A stretch of 64,000 nt of DNA, from positions 62,001-126,000 of the forward strand of contig NZ_CP017943.1 in assembly GCF_002764115.1 (NCBI RefSeq). Reading direction: 5' to 3'. The notes beneath the pieces were generated by a model. That model saw only the letters and a list, made by a program, of their open reading frames with translations. It was not told where the DNA came from and searched no databases. A program made the translations under genes and the position numbers. The DNA comes from Phyllobacterium zundukense (GTDB lineage Bacteria > Pseudomonadota > Alphaproteobacteria > Rhizobiales > Rhizobiaceae). Positions 43,016 to 51,010 of the stretch are shown in pieces; position 1 is the first letter of the stretch, and each line of letters begins with the position of its first letter.

Positions 43016-44266
43016 CTAAAGATAATTACCAAATCGCTCGACAAAAACTCTAGTAGCATCGAGAAAGCCCAAGATCTCGGACTCCGTTGTTTCGAGCGAA
43101 AGGTAAACTGATCCTCGTCGGGCGGTGTAGTAGCCGCTCATTAGTAGATGCAAGTGGTACAAATCGTGCACTTCCTTCGATTCGAAGTGAACGCATGAAA
43201 GCGAGCCCTGCCCGGAGATGCTCATCTTTTGTTTGTCGGGCGAAATCGACGAGAATTGCTCCCTCGCGGCGTCCCCCAGTCCGTTGATACGGTCAATCGC
43301 CTCCTTCGTAAGAACTGTTGAAGCAGCAAGGCCTGCCGCCATTGAAAGGACGTTGTTGTTGAACGTGCCTGCATGAGCCACGGCGTCTGGACGTCGCATA
43401 TCCAATCGATCGATCAACTCGGCCCTTCCTCCGAACGCTCCGAAGCTTAATCCACCACCAATGTATTTTCCGAGTGTTGTGATGTCAGGATAGATTTCGT
43501 GAAGTGCCTGCATGCCGCCGAGATTTAGTCGGGAGGACACGACTTCATCGAATATCAAAATGACGCTGTGCTCGATGCATTTCGCCTGCAATTTTACCAA
43601 GAACGGTCTTGTGGCGGGGATCGCGCCGCCGGCTGACATAACTGGTTCGATAATGCAGGCGCCGAATTCGCTTCCATGAAGAGCAAACATTTCATCCAGC
43701 GCATCTTCGTCGTTGAACGGCGCCACTTTCTCATGAAAGTCGATATTGAGAGGCATTCCTCCGTTAGGATACCATATGAAGCCGCCATGATATCCACCCT
43801 TGAAGAACAGGACGCTCTTCCGGTTGGTGACATGAAGTGCCAGTTGAATTGCCGCGATGTTCGCTTCAGTTCCCGTATTGCAAAACCGAATGCGCTCCAT
43901 GTGGGAAAATCGCTTTGTCAAGGCGCTGGCGAGACATGCCTCATAGCGATTCGGTCCCCCCAGGTTAATTCCGTCTTCAAGTGCGGTCACAATCGCGTCC
44001 TTGATCGCGGAATTGGAATGGCCGAACAAACCCGCCGAGTACTCGTTCAAAAAATCACTGTATTCATGTCCGTCTACATCCCAAATCTTCGATTTCAGCC
44101 CCTTGGCAATCGAAAGCGGGAATGGCGGGTAATACAGCACACTTCGAGTGCTGCCTCCCGGAAAGGCGGATGCCGCCTCGTATTGGGCTGCGCTCTTGGG
44201 ATTGGCGTTCGCGAATTTCCCTCTTTCTCGCTCTAAGACTGCACCGAGTTCATCCGCATTCTTCAT
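43016..44266 (-). CDS. Class-III aminotransferase of the glutamate-1-semialdehyde aminomutase group
   Basis: 416 aa from the ATG at 44266 with TGGAGGT upstream. Motifs: FPGGSTRSVLYYPPFPL (the GSA-aminomutase-like opening), FCNTGTEANIAAIQLA, FFKGGYHGG, LIFDEVVSSRLNLGG, and the PLP lysine K267 in TLGKYIGGG. Many GSAM-like proteins outside haem synthesis are beta-amino acid transaminases. Next to BKACE, which needs a beta-keto acid, conversion of a beta-amino acid to a beta-keto acid is the most economical role (inference). Promoter region shared with the divergent amidase. Confidence 0.9.
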   Translation of the reverse strand: MKNADELGAVLERERGKFANANPKSAAQYEAASAFPGGSTRSVLYYPPFPLSIAKGLKSKIWDVDGHEYSDFLNEYSAGLFGHSNSAIKDAIVTALEDGINLGGPNRYEACLASALTKRFSHMERIRFCNTGTEANIAAIQLALHVTNRKSVLFFKGGYHGGFIWYPNGGMPLNIDFHEKVAPFNDEDALDEMFALHGSEFGACIIEPVMSAGGAIPATRPFLVKLQAKCIEHSVILIFDEVVSSRLNLGGMQALHEIYPDITTLGKYIGGGLSFGAFGGRAELIDRLDMRRPDAVAHAGTFNNNVLSMAAGLAASTVLTKEAIDRINGLGDAAREQFSSISPDKQKMSISGQGSLSCVHFESKEVHDLYHLHLLMSGYYTARRGSVYLSLETTESEILGFLDATRVFVERFGNYL

Positions 44267-44319
44267 CCGCTTTACCTCCAAGTTAGTTGACAGCCGAAAA
44301 AAACCTGCCTACGAATATA

Positions 44320-44339
44320 ATCATTATAACAATTATGAT
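44320..44339. promoter_or_regulatory. AT-rich inverted repeat in the divergent promoter
   Basis: ATCAT (44320-44324) and ATGAT (44335-44339) flank TATAACAATT in the 93-base gap between the aminotransferase and amidase starts. The position between both divergent genes and the adjacent gntR gene make it a candidate FadR-type operator. The arms are short, so the call is tentative. Confidence 0.35.
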
Positions 44340-44359
44340 CATTTGCAAGGGGCGACGGC

Positions 44360-45769
44360 ATGGTTCTCAGGTGCAGTGGAGCGGAGCAATCGTTGGTGAC
44401 GCTAAGGAATCGCACAATTCCGCAGTTAATTGACGCCTTTCGAAGCCACGAGCTGTCTCCGGTCGACGTTGCCATCGACGCGCTTGCTCGCGCTGAGGAG
44501 GCCGCGGAATTCAACGCCTTTGTCTTCCTTGATCATGAGGCCGCGTTGGCGCAGGCTCGAGAGTCCGAAAAGCGTTGGATGGCCGGGGCGCCTCTCAGTG
44601 ACATCGATGGCGTGCCTGCCACGATAAAGGACCTTCATCACGTTGCCGGTTGGAAGACATTTGCAGGTTCCGCGACCTCCGATGCCGACGAGAAACAAGC
44701 TGCGCGTCAAGAGTCTCCACTGGTGGCAAGACTGCGCGAAGCCGGTTGCGTCTTTCTGGGAAAGACGACTGTCCCTGAGTTTGGCTGGAAAGGTGTTACC
44801 GACAGCCCATTGACCGGAGTGACGCGAAATCCCTGGGACAAAACCAAGGTTTCAGGGGGCAGTAGCGGAGGAGCCGCGGTGGCGGCGGCTTTAGGAATAG
44901 GCCGCATCCACACTGGATCAGACGGAGGTGGGTCGATTAGAATTCCATCCGCGTTTTGCGGTGTCGTGGGGCTCAAGGCATCGTTTGGTGCGGTGCCACA
45001 GTTTCCGCTCGTATCGACAATGTCGAGCCACGGGCCGATGACCGCCACAGTCCACGAGGCAATTATTTCGCTACGGCATGCAGGAAAACGCGACCCGCGC
45101 GATTGGCTCGCTACCGGCTCCAACATTTTTGAAACCGTCTCAAGCGCGGAACTTCGGCCGCTACGGGTTGGCATGTGTCTGTCAGGAATAGGTCCCGAGC
45201 CAGACGACGAAATCCGTTTGGCGGTAGAGACTGCGGCTCGCACAATCGCCGGGCGCGAGGGGCGTGTCATTCCTGTTCAGCTTCCCGTCAGCTTCGAGGA
45301 GGTTCGGCAACTCATAGATATTTTTTGGGTACGCGACAGCGCAATGGATTGGGACCGAACGCCAGCCGACAGACGACATCGATTGGACCCAGGCTTGGTG
45401 GAAATGGCGCAGGCCGGATTACGGTTGTCGGCCGTGGAGATGGCGTATGCGGATTATCGCCGTGCCGCCCTGGCAAGCGCCGTCAATGTATTTCTCGACG
45501 AATTTGATGTCTTGCTGATGCCGGCTACGCCATTTGTAGCGTTCGACGTCGGTCAAGATTTTCCAGCTGAATCAGGAATGACGAATTGGCTGGATTGGGC
45601 CGCCAATCTGTATCTTTTCAATCTTTCGCAATCGCCCGCGATGTCGTTCCCAATGGAACGCTCTGCTACGTCAGGGTTGCCGATTGCGGTCCAGATTGTC
45701 GCCGGGAAGTATCGCGACGCGGTAATTCTTGACGCGGCAATGCGCCTGGAGGCGCGAAACCCACAATAA
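44360..45769 (+). CDS. Amidase (amidase-signature family)
   Basis: 469 aa. The Ser-cisSer-Lys triad is visible: lysine in ATIKDLHHVAG, and the glycine/serine block VSGGSSGGAAVAAALGIG followed by TGSDGGGSIRIP with the nucleophilic serine. The enzyme hydrolyses amides in the cytoplasm. It is the first gene of an operon with an amino-acid-type transporter, a deiminase-family protein and a carbamoyl hydrolase, so it may release an amide or terminal carboxamide from the imported compound. Substrate unknown. Confidence 0.9.
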   Translation: MVLRCSGAEQSLVTLRNRTIPQLIDAFRSHELSPVDVAIDALARAEEAAEFNAFVFLDHEAALAQARESEKRWMAGAPLSDIDGVPATIKDLHHVAGWKTFAGSATSDADEKQAARQESPLVARLREAGCVFLGKTTVPEFGWKGVTDSPLTGVTRNPWDKTKVSGGSSGGAAVAAALGIGRIHTGSDGGGSIRIPSAFCGVVGLKASFGAVPQFPLVSTMSSHGPMTATVHEAIISLRHAGKRDPRDWLATGSNIFETVSSAELRPLRVGMCLSGIGPEPDDEIRLAVETAARTIAGREGRVIPVQLPVSFEEVRQLIDIFWVRDSAMDWDRTPADRRHRLDPGLVEMAQAGLRLSAVEMAYADYRRAALASAVNVFLDEFDVLLMPATPFVAFDVGQDFPAESGMTNWLDWAANLYLFNLSQSPAMSFPMERSATSGLPIAVQIVAGKYRDAVILDAAMRLEARNPQ

Positions 45770-45787
45770 AACAAAGGGAACAATGTT

Positions 45788-46561
45788 ATGCTGAAGTATG
45801 TGCTCGCTTTTGCGATAAGTGCCAGCCTCTTCACAGCTCACACGGCTGCGTTGGCTGGAGAAGATGAGCTGCGATTTGGACTGGATGGCGGCTACCCGCC
45901 GTTTGCATCGCCAAATCCCGATGGCCAATTGGTCGGCTTTGATATCGACCTTGGAGAAGCGCTGTGTGCAGAAATGCACCGCAAGTGCGTGTGGGTGCGT
46001 CAGGAGTGGGACGCGCTTATCCCGGGCCTCGACACCAACAAGTTCGACGCCATCCTTGCGAGCATGCTCATCACCCCGGAGAGAAAAGAGAAGGTTTCCT
46101 TCACAAACCCATACTATGCAGCGAAAGCAGTATTCGTAGCGCCAAAATCCAATACGGTCGCGAAAGTGACACCTGCGGATCTTGACGGAAAGACTGTTGG
46201 TGTGGAAACCGCGACGGCCTATGGAACATACCTGCAGTCGAAGTATGGCGACAAGGTCATGGTTCGCGATTACCCAACGGTAACCGAGGCCTTTGCCGAT
46301 CTTAAGGCCGGGCGTATCGAATACGTCTTGAATGACGCGAATTCCAGCTACTTCGCGATCAATCGCGACGGCGATGACGGTGCTTTAAAGCTGATTGGCG
46401 AGCCATTAGTCGACTCGATGCTCGGCGAAGGGGTCGGCATCGCCGTCCAGAAGCAAAATACCGAACTCCTGAAAGCTCTGAATACTGCCCTCGATCAGGT
46501 GGTGGCGAACGGCACCTATTCAATTATCAACAAGAAGTATTTCCCCTACGATCTGAGGTAA
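45788..46561 (+). CDS. Polar amino-acid ABC transporter substrate-binding protein
   Basis: 257 aa, family 3 solute-binding protein with a signal peptide ending TAALAG (about residue 24). The mature part opens ELRFGLDGGYPPFASPNPDGQLVGFDIDL, followed by CVWVRQEWDALIPGLDTNKFDAILASM, both read in pieces and both typical of arginine/lysine/opine-type binding proteins. It captures the cluster's substrate in the periplasm. The next gene is not a permease but a deiminase-family enzyme, which ties the cargo to that enzyme. Confidence 0.92.
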   Translation: MLKYVLAFAISASLFTAHTAALAGEDELRFGLDGGYPPFASPNPDGQLVGFDIDLGEALCAEMHRKCVWVRQEWDALIPGLDTNKFDAILASMLITPERKEKVSFTNPYYAAKAVFVAPKSNTVAKVTPADLDGKTVGVETATAYGTYLQSKYGDKVMVRDYPTVTEAFADLKAGRIEYVLNDANSSYFAINRDGDDGALKLIGEPLVDSMLGEGVGIAVQKQNTELLKALNTALDQVVANGTYSIINKKYFPYDLR

Positions 46562-46564
46562 GAA

Positions 46565-47479
46565 ATGGTACGCGATCAAATTTGTACAGACGGCGCTGCA
46601 GATTGTTCTCAAGAGATAGTCAAGTGGGGTGTCGACTCTGAATATGGCGTCTTAAAAGACGTGCTGTTGTGCTCCCCAGAGCACTACGGTTGGGTGCCGA
46701 TAAATTCGGTTGTCAAAGAAAAGATGACCGAAACGATCCCAAATGTGCTCGCTGCAGAGGAGCAGCACGAAGAGATCGTCGCTGCCTTCAAGGAAAACGG
46801 GGTCGATGTTCACTTCCTTCAACCGAAGCCTCACTTGATTTTCCAGAGCGACACCCGTGACAGCAGTCAAATGACGCCTTGGGGAGCCGCGATCCTGCAA
46901 CTCAGACACATTGAACGGCGCGGTGAGTACGCACCGGTGATCGAGTTCTATCACTCAAGGGGCATTCCGATTTCGCTGATGTCTTCGATAGGAACGATAG
47001 AAGGCGGGGATATATCCATCACCAAACCTGGCCTTGTTATCGTCGGATACAGCGGCGAACGGACAACGCGGGAGGGTGCCGAGGAGTTCACGGCGCTCTT
47101 CAAAGAAGAGGGCTGGAGGGTTCATCTCCAGCCTTTCCCCGAGCATTTCTTGCACCTCGACGTTATCTTCAGCATGGCGGCGGAAAACCTCGCTCTTGTA
47201 TGCACCGATGTGGTGCCAGATGCATTTCTCGACTTCCTTGCCCAGGAAAAAATTCGCGTGATACCGGTGACGTACAAAGAGGCGATGGAACTGGGCTGCA
47301 ACGTCGTGTCGCTGGGCGATGACAGGGTGATGACATCCAAGCACAATCGGTCCGTCATCGAAAAGCTACGGGCTGAGGGCCTTAAGGTCGTCGATCCGTA
47401 CTTTCCGGAGTTTGCAAAGGGTGGCAGCGGTATTCATTGCCTGACGATGCCACTTAGGCGGGAGACAGTTGCAGCATGA
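46565..47479 (+). CDS. Amidinohydrolase/deiminase of the DDAH-arginine deiminase superfamily
   Basis: 304 aa. Residues of the catalytic set are visible: SDTRDSSQMTPWG, the acidic motif IEGGDISI, the histidine in HFLHLDVIFS, and the C-terminal cysteine in GGSGIHCLTMPLRR. Enzymes of this fold act on guanidino carbon: arginine and agmatine deiminases, dimethylarginine dimethylaminohydrolase and amidinotransferases. Neighbours suggest a deiminase turning a guanidino compound into an ureido compound plus ammonia or an amine. Its stop overlaps the next permease start (ATGA). Exact substrate is not predictable. Confidence 0.88.
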   Translation: MVRDQICTDGAADCSQEIVKWGVDSEYGVLKDVLLCSPEHYGWVPINSVVKEKMTETIPNVLAAEEQHEEIVAAFKENGVDVHFLQPKPHLIFQSDTRDSSQMTPWGAAILQLRHIERRGEYAPVIEFYHSRGIPISLMSSIGTIEGGDISITKPGLVIVGYSGERTTREGAEEFTALFKEEGWRVHLQPFPEHFLHLDVIFSMAAENLALVCTDVVPDAFLDFLAQEKIRVIPVTYKEAMELGCNVVSLGDDRVMTSKHNRSVIEKLRAEGLKVVDPYFPEFAKGGSGIHCLTMPLRRETVAA

Positions 47480-48159
47480 GCTTTCTGGGAGGATATGGGC
47501 ACCTGATATTGGAGGGACTGGTGCTGACTGCCACCCTCTCCGTAGTCAGCGCCTTACTCGCCGGCGCGATCGGGTTGCTCTACGCGATGCTGACGTATGA
47601 AGATGGTACTATCGCATACGCATTGCGAGGCGTTTTCTTGATCGTTATGGCTGTACCTGAGTTTATAACGCTTTTGGTGCTCTATTTCGCCGGTACATTG
47701 TTGCTGCAGAAGGTATTCGGCCGTGACTTTGAATTGTCGCCCTTCTGGGGCGGCAGTTTCGCGCTCGGAATAGCTTATGCAACCTATTTCGGAGAGTTGA
47801 TGCGCGGCGCGCTGAAGAGCATAGACAGGGGGTTGCTCGAAGCCGCCGCCGCGTTGGGTCTTCAAAAACGGCAATCTCTTGCTTTGATCAGAGCGCCATT
47901 GGCCATCAGGATCGCCGCGCCGGGCGCCCTAAACCTGTGGGTATCGCTCATCAAGGATACATCCATCGTTTCGTTGATTGGCTTTGCGGAGCTCATGCGG
48001 AACACGACCGTCGCAGCACGCGTGACCGGCGCAGCATTCGAATTCTATGCGCTGGCAGGTTTAATCTACCTCGTCATGACATACAGCTCGAACTGGTTCT
48101 TGGGCAGACGTCTGTCGTCCCCTGGTCTCAAGGAGCCACACACATGGATGTCAATCTAA
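47476..48159 (+). CDS. Amino-acid ABC transporter permease
   Basis: 227-aa HisQ/HisM-type permease with about five hydrophobic segments. The EAA-type loop is YFGELMRGALKSIDRGLLEAAAALG. LWVSLIKDTSIVSLIGFAELM corresponds to the conserved C-terminal motif. It overlaps the deiminase gene by four bases and the next permease by sixteen. Confidence 0.91.
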   Translation: MSFLGGYGHLILEGLVLTATLSVVSALLAGAIGLLYAMLTYEDGTIAYALRGVFLIVMAVPEFITLLVLYFAGTLLLQKVFGRDFELSPFWGGSFALGIAYATYFGELMRGALKSIDRGLLEAAAALGLQKRQSLALIRAPLAIRIAAPGALNLWVSLIKDTSIVSLIGFAELMRNTTVAARVTGAAFEFYALAGLIYLVMTYSSNWFLGRRLSSPGLKEPHTWMSI

Positions 48160-48818
48160 TTTGGTCAAGCATCCCGGTGTTGGCGCGTGGCCTTCAGAAC
48201 ACGATGCAAATCGTTGTGAGTGCCACATTACTAGGTGGCGCGCTGGCCCTCGCCGGTTCTATTCTGACGTTGTCAAGGCAACTCTGGATAAGGAAGAGTG
48301 TGCAGGTATGCAGCAGCATCATCCGAGGCACTCCCATCCTGGTGCAGCTATTCTTCGTATACTATGGTTTTGCGCAATATGAGTGGATCCGGAATTCATG
48401 GTTCTGGTGGATTTTAAAAGAACCGATTCCCTGCGCGACTATGGTGTTCGCAATCAATCACGCAGGTTACCTCGTACCTTTGTGGACGGGCGCGTTCGCT
48501 GGCGTCAATCGTGGGCAATGGGAAGCAGCGAGGTCACTAGGGCTTTCAAAAAAGATAGCGTTTTCTTGGATCATCTTCCCCCAAGCCGTCCGTCTTATCC
48601 AACCAGCATATCTCAACGAGATAATTTTTTTGCTTAAGGGAAGCGCGTTGTTAAGCGCTATCGCTGTGGCCGATTTGCTTGGTGTTGCACGCAGGATTTC
48701 GTCTGCACACTTTGCCCCGCTAGAAATGTTCTCGGTGGTTGCTTGCGTCTACGCTGCCATTGTCCTGACGATGATGGGGATCGTGGCATATGTCAGGAGA
48801 AACAATGGAAATGAGTAG
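48144..48818 (+). CDS. Amino-acid ABC transporter permease
   Basis: 224 aa from the ATG at 48144 inside the end of the previous permease gene. IIRGTPILVQLFFVYYG is the classic HisM-family motif, and AFAGVNRGQWEAARSLGLSKK is the EAA loop. FLLKGSALLSAIAVADLLG matches the paired permease. It forms the channel with the upstream subunit. Confidence 0.91.
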   Translation: MDVNLIWSSIPVLARGLQNTMQIVVSATLLGGALALAGSILTLSRQLWIRKSVQVCSSIIRGTPILVQLFFVYYGFAQYEWIRNSWFWWILKEPIPCATMVFAINHAGYLVPLWTGAFAGVNRGQWEAARSLGLSKKIAFSWIIFPQAVRLIQPAYLNEIIFLLKGSALLSAIAVADLLGVARRISSAHFAPLEMFSVVACVYAAIVLTMMGIVAYVRRNNGNE

Positions 48819-50055
48819 TAGAAGCAATTACCTGATCGATGCAGATCGCCTCTGGGACAGTTTGATGGAGATGGCGAAAATTGGCCCGGGGATAGCCGGA
48901 GGCAATAATCGCCAAACTCTCACGGACGAAGATTCGGAGGGGCGCCGCGTTTTTGCACGGTGGTGCGCCGAGGCCGGATTGAGCATTGTGGCGGACGACG
49001 TCGGGAACATGTTCGCGCGACGACCTGGCCATGATGACGCAGCGTTGCCGGTCTATATGGGAAGCCACTTGGACACTCAGCCTACGGGTGGGAAATATGA
49101 CGGTGTGCTAGGTGTTTTGGCGGCACTTGAAATTGTCCGGACGCTTAATGATCTGGGCGTACGGACGAAAAGGCCCATCGTTATTGCAAATTGGACAAAC
49201 GAAGAGGGCGCCAGATTTGCCCCCGCGATGCTAGGCTCAGGGGTCTTTGTCGGAGCGATCGACAAAGCCGTGGCCTATTCAAAAGTCGATGCACATGGGC
49301 GCACTTTTGGTGAAGAGCTTGCACGGATTGGATGGCTTGGAGATGAGAACAGCGGGTCGCGCCAAATGCATTCTTACTTTGAGCTGCATATCGAGCAAGG
49401 CCCAATCCTCGAGGCGCAACAGATTGATATCGGTGTCGTAACGCACTGTCAGGGCCTCAGATGGATAGAGTTCACGCTCACCGGCAAAGAGGCGCACACG
49501 GGCTCGACACCGATGAAAATGCGCGTCAATGCTGGACTTGCGTTTGCACGGATAGCAGATGCCGTTGAAACGGTGGCGAGAGAAACTCAACCCGACACCG
49601 TGGGCGGCATAGGCCAGGTAAACTTCTCGCCGAATTCGAGAAACGTGCTGCCGGGGCGCGTTGTCTTTACTGTAGACATACGAACAGCCAACGCAGCAAA
49701 GTTGAATGAAATGGAAGAAAAGGTTCTCGCCGCGGCCTATGCGATTTGCGATGAACTCGGCGTCTCTCTGTCTTTTGAGATCATCGGCCGGACAGAGCCG
49801 GTCACGTTCTCAAATAACTTGGCAGAAATTGTCAGACGTTGTTCCGATAGACTCAGCTATTCGCACAAGAACATCATATCAGGAGCTGGCCACGATGCTT
49901 GCTGGGCATCGCATGTTGCACCGACCGTAATGATATTCTGCCCCTGCAAAGGCGGGGTAAGTCATAATGAAACAGAAGAAATTTCTATCGATTGGGCGGC
50001 GCAGGGCGCGAATGTGTTGCTGCATTCGGTATTGGAGGTCGCGCAGGTGGTATAG
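48805..50055 (+). CDS. M20-family Zn hydrolase (N-carbamoyl-amino acid hydrolase / ureidopropionase / allantoate amidohydrolase type)
   Basis: 416 aa from the ATG at 48805 with AGGAGA at 48795-48800; an ATG at 48790 would also be in frame. Metal and catalytic motifs: GSHLDTQPTGGKYDGVLGV, TNEEGARFAPAMLGSG, ELHIEQGPILE, AHTGSTPM, and SGAGHDACWAS. Family members split N-carbamoyl groups from amino acids, beta-ureido acids or allantoate, releasing carbon dioxide and ammonia. Following a deiminase-family gene, it could complete removal of a guanidino group in two steps (inference). Confidence 0.92.
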   Translation: MEMSSRSNYLIDADRLWDSLMEMAKIGPGIAGGNNRQTLTDEDSEGRRVFARWCAEAGLSIVADDVGNMFARRPGHDDAALPVYMGSHLDTQPTGGKYDGVLGVLAALEIVRTLNDLGVRTKRPIVIANWTNEEGARFAPAMLGSGVFVGAIDKAVAYSKVDAHGRTFGEELARIGWLGDENSGSRQMHSYFELHIEQGPILEAQQIDIGVVTHCQGLRWIEFTLTGKEAHTGSTPMKMRVNAGLAFARIADAVETVARETQPDTVGGIGQVNFSPNSRNVLPGRVVFTVDIRTANAAKLNEMEEKVLAAAYAICDELGVSLSFEIIGRTEPVTFSNNLAEIVRRCSDRLSYSHKNIISGAGHDACWASHVAPTVMIFCPCKGGVSHNETEEISIDWAAQGANVLLHSVLEVAQVV

Positions 50056-50173
50056 CTGAACCTGGTAGCGGCTTTACCCCTATTTTGGTCCTCAGGCGGC
50101 AAACAACCTGAATCGTCGCAGCTTCAGGGACGTATAGTATTGCTTGCGAAGCGCAACTTTAAGGAAAATATGG

Positions 50174-50956
50174 ATGCCTCTTCCGTCGCAGTTAAGCCTG
50201 GATCGAGAACGTGAGACTAATTGCATTGCAGCTCAGATTACAACCCTCAACAAGTGGTACGGTTCGCATCATGTTCTTCGGGACATCGATCTCACCGTGC
50301 GAAGCGGCGAGCGTATCGTCATTTGCGGCCCCTCCGGTTCCGGAAAATCGACTCTTATCCGCTGCATGAACCGGCTTGAAGAACACCAGCAAGGAACAAT
50401 TGTCGTTGATGGTATTGAGCTCAATGAAAGCGCGAAAAACATTGATGAGGTGCGCCGTGAAGTCGGCATGGTTTTTCAGAATTTCAATCTCTTCCCACAC
50501 CTTACGATTCTTCAAAACCGCACATTGGCCCCGATCTGGGTTCAGAAACTATCAAGGCGGGAAGCGGAAGAAACAGCGATGTTCTTCCTTGATCGGGTAA
50601 AGATCTCAGAGCATGCGCATAAGTATCCTGGCCAGCTTTCTGGTGGTCAACAGCAGCGTGCAGCGATCGCCCGGTCGATGTGTATGAAACCGCGCCTTAT
50701 GCTTTTCGATGAGCCTACCTCAGCTCTCGATCCCGAAACGATAAAGGAGGTTCTCGATACGATGATACAGCTCGCAAATGATGGGATGACCATGGTGTGC
50801 GTGACACATGAGATGGGTTTCGCGCAAGCGGTGGCGGACCGAGTGATCTTTATGGATCAAGGACAGATTGTTGAAGAAAATGAGCCTCGCACATTCTTTA
50901 GCAATCCGGTCACTGAACGAGCGAAGCTTTTTCTCAGTCAGGTCCTTCATCGCTGA
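50174..50956 (+). CDS. Amino-acid ABC transporter ATP-binding protein
   Basis: 260 aa from the ATG at 50174 after AAGGAAAATA; in-frame starts further up have no site. Walker [10 protein letters not shown], signature [15 protein letters not shown], Walker [15 protein letters not shown] and H-loop VTHEMGFAQ are intact. It belongs to the GlnQ group and completes the importer made of the binding protein at 45788 and the two permeases. Confidence 0.93.
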   Translation: MPLPSQLSLDRERETNCIAAQITTLNKWYGSHHVLRDIDLTVRSGERIVICGPSGSGKSTLIRCMNRLEEHQQGTIVVDGIELNESAKNIDEVRREVGMVFQNFNLFPHLTILQNRTLAPIWVQKLSRREAEETAMFFLDRVKISEHAHKYPGQLSGGQQQRAAIARSMCMKPRLMLFDEPTSALDPETIKEVLDTMIQLANDGMTMVCVTHEMGFAQAVADRVIFMDQGQIVEENEPRTFFSNPVTERAKLFLSQVLHR

Positions 50957-51010
50957 ACACGAATGTTTTTCGATCGCTTGTGGCGCTTCTAATTGTAGCA
51001 CGGAGGAAAA

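Noticed and set aside
43016..44266. True glutamate-1-semialdehyde aminomutase (hemL) for haem synthesis
   Set aside because: Alphaproteobacteria make 5-aminolevulinate by the Shemin route, and the operon partners are BKACE and a GntR regulator, so a catabolic aminotransferase is far more likely.
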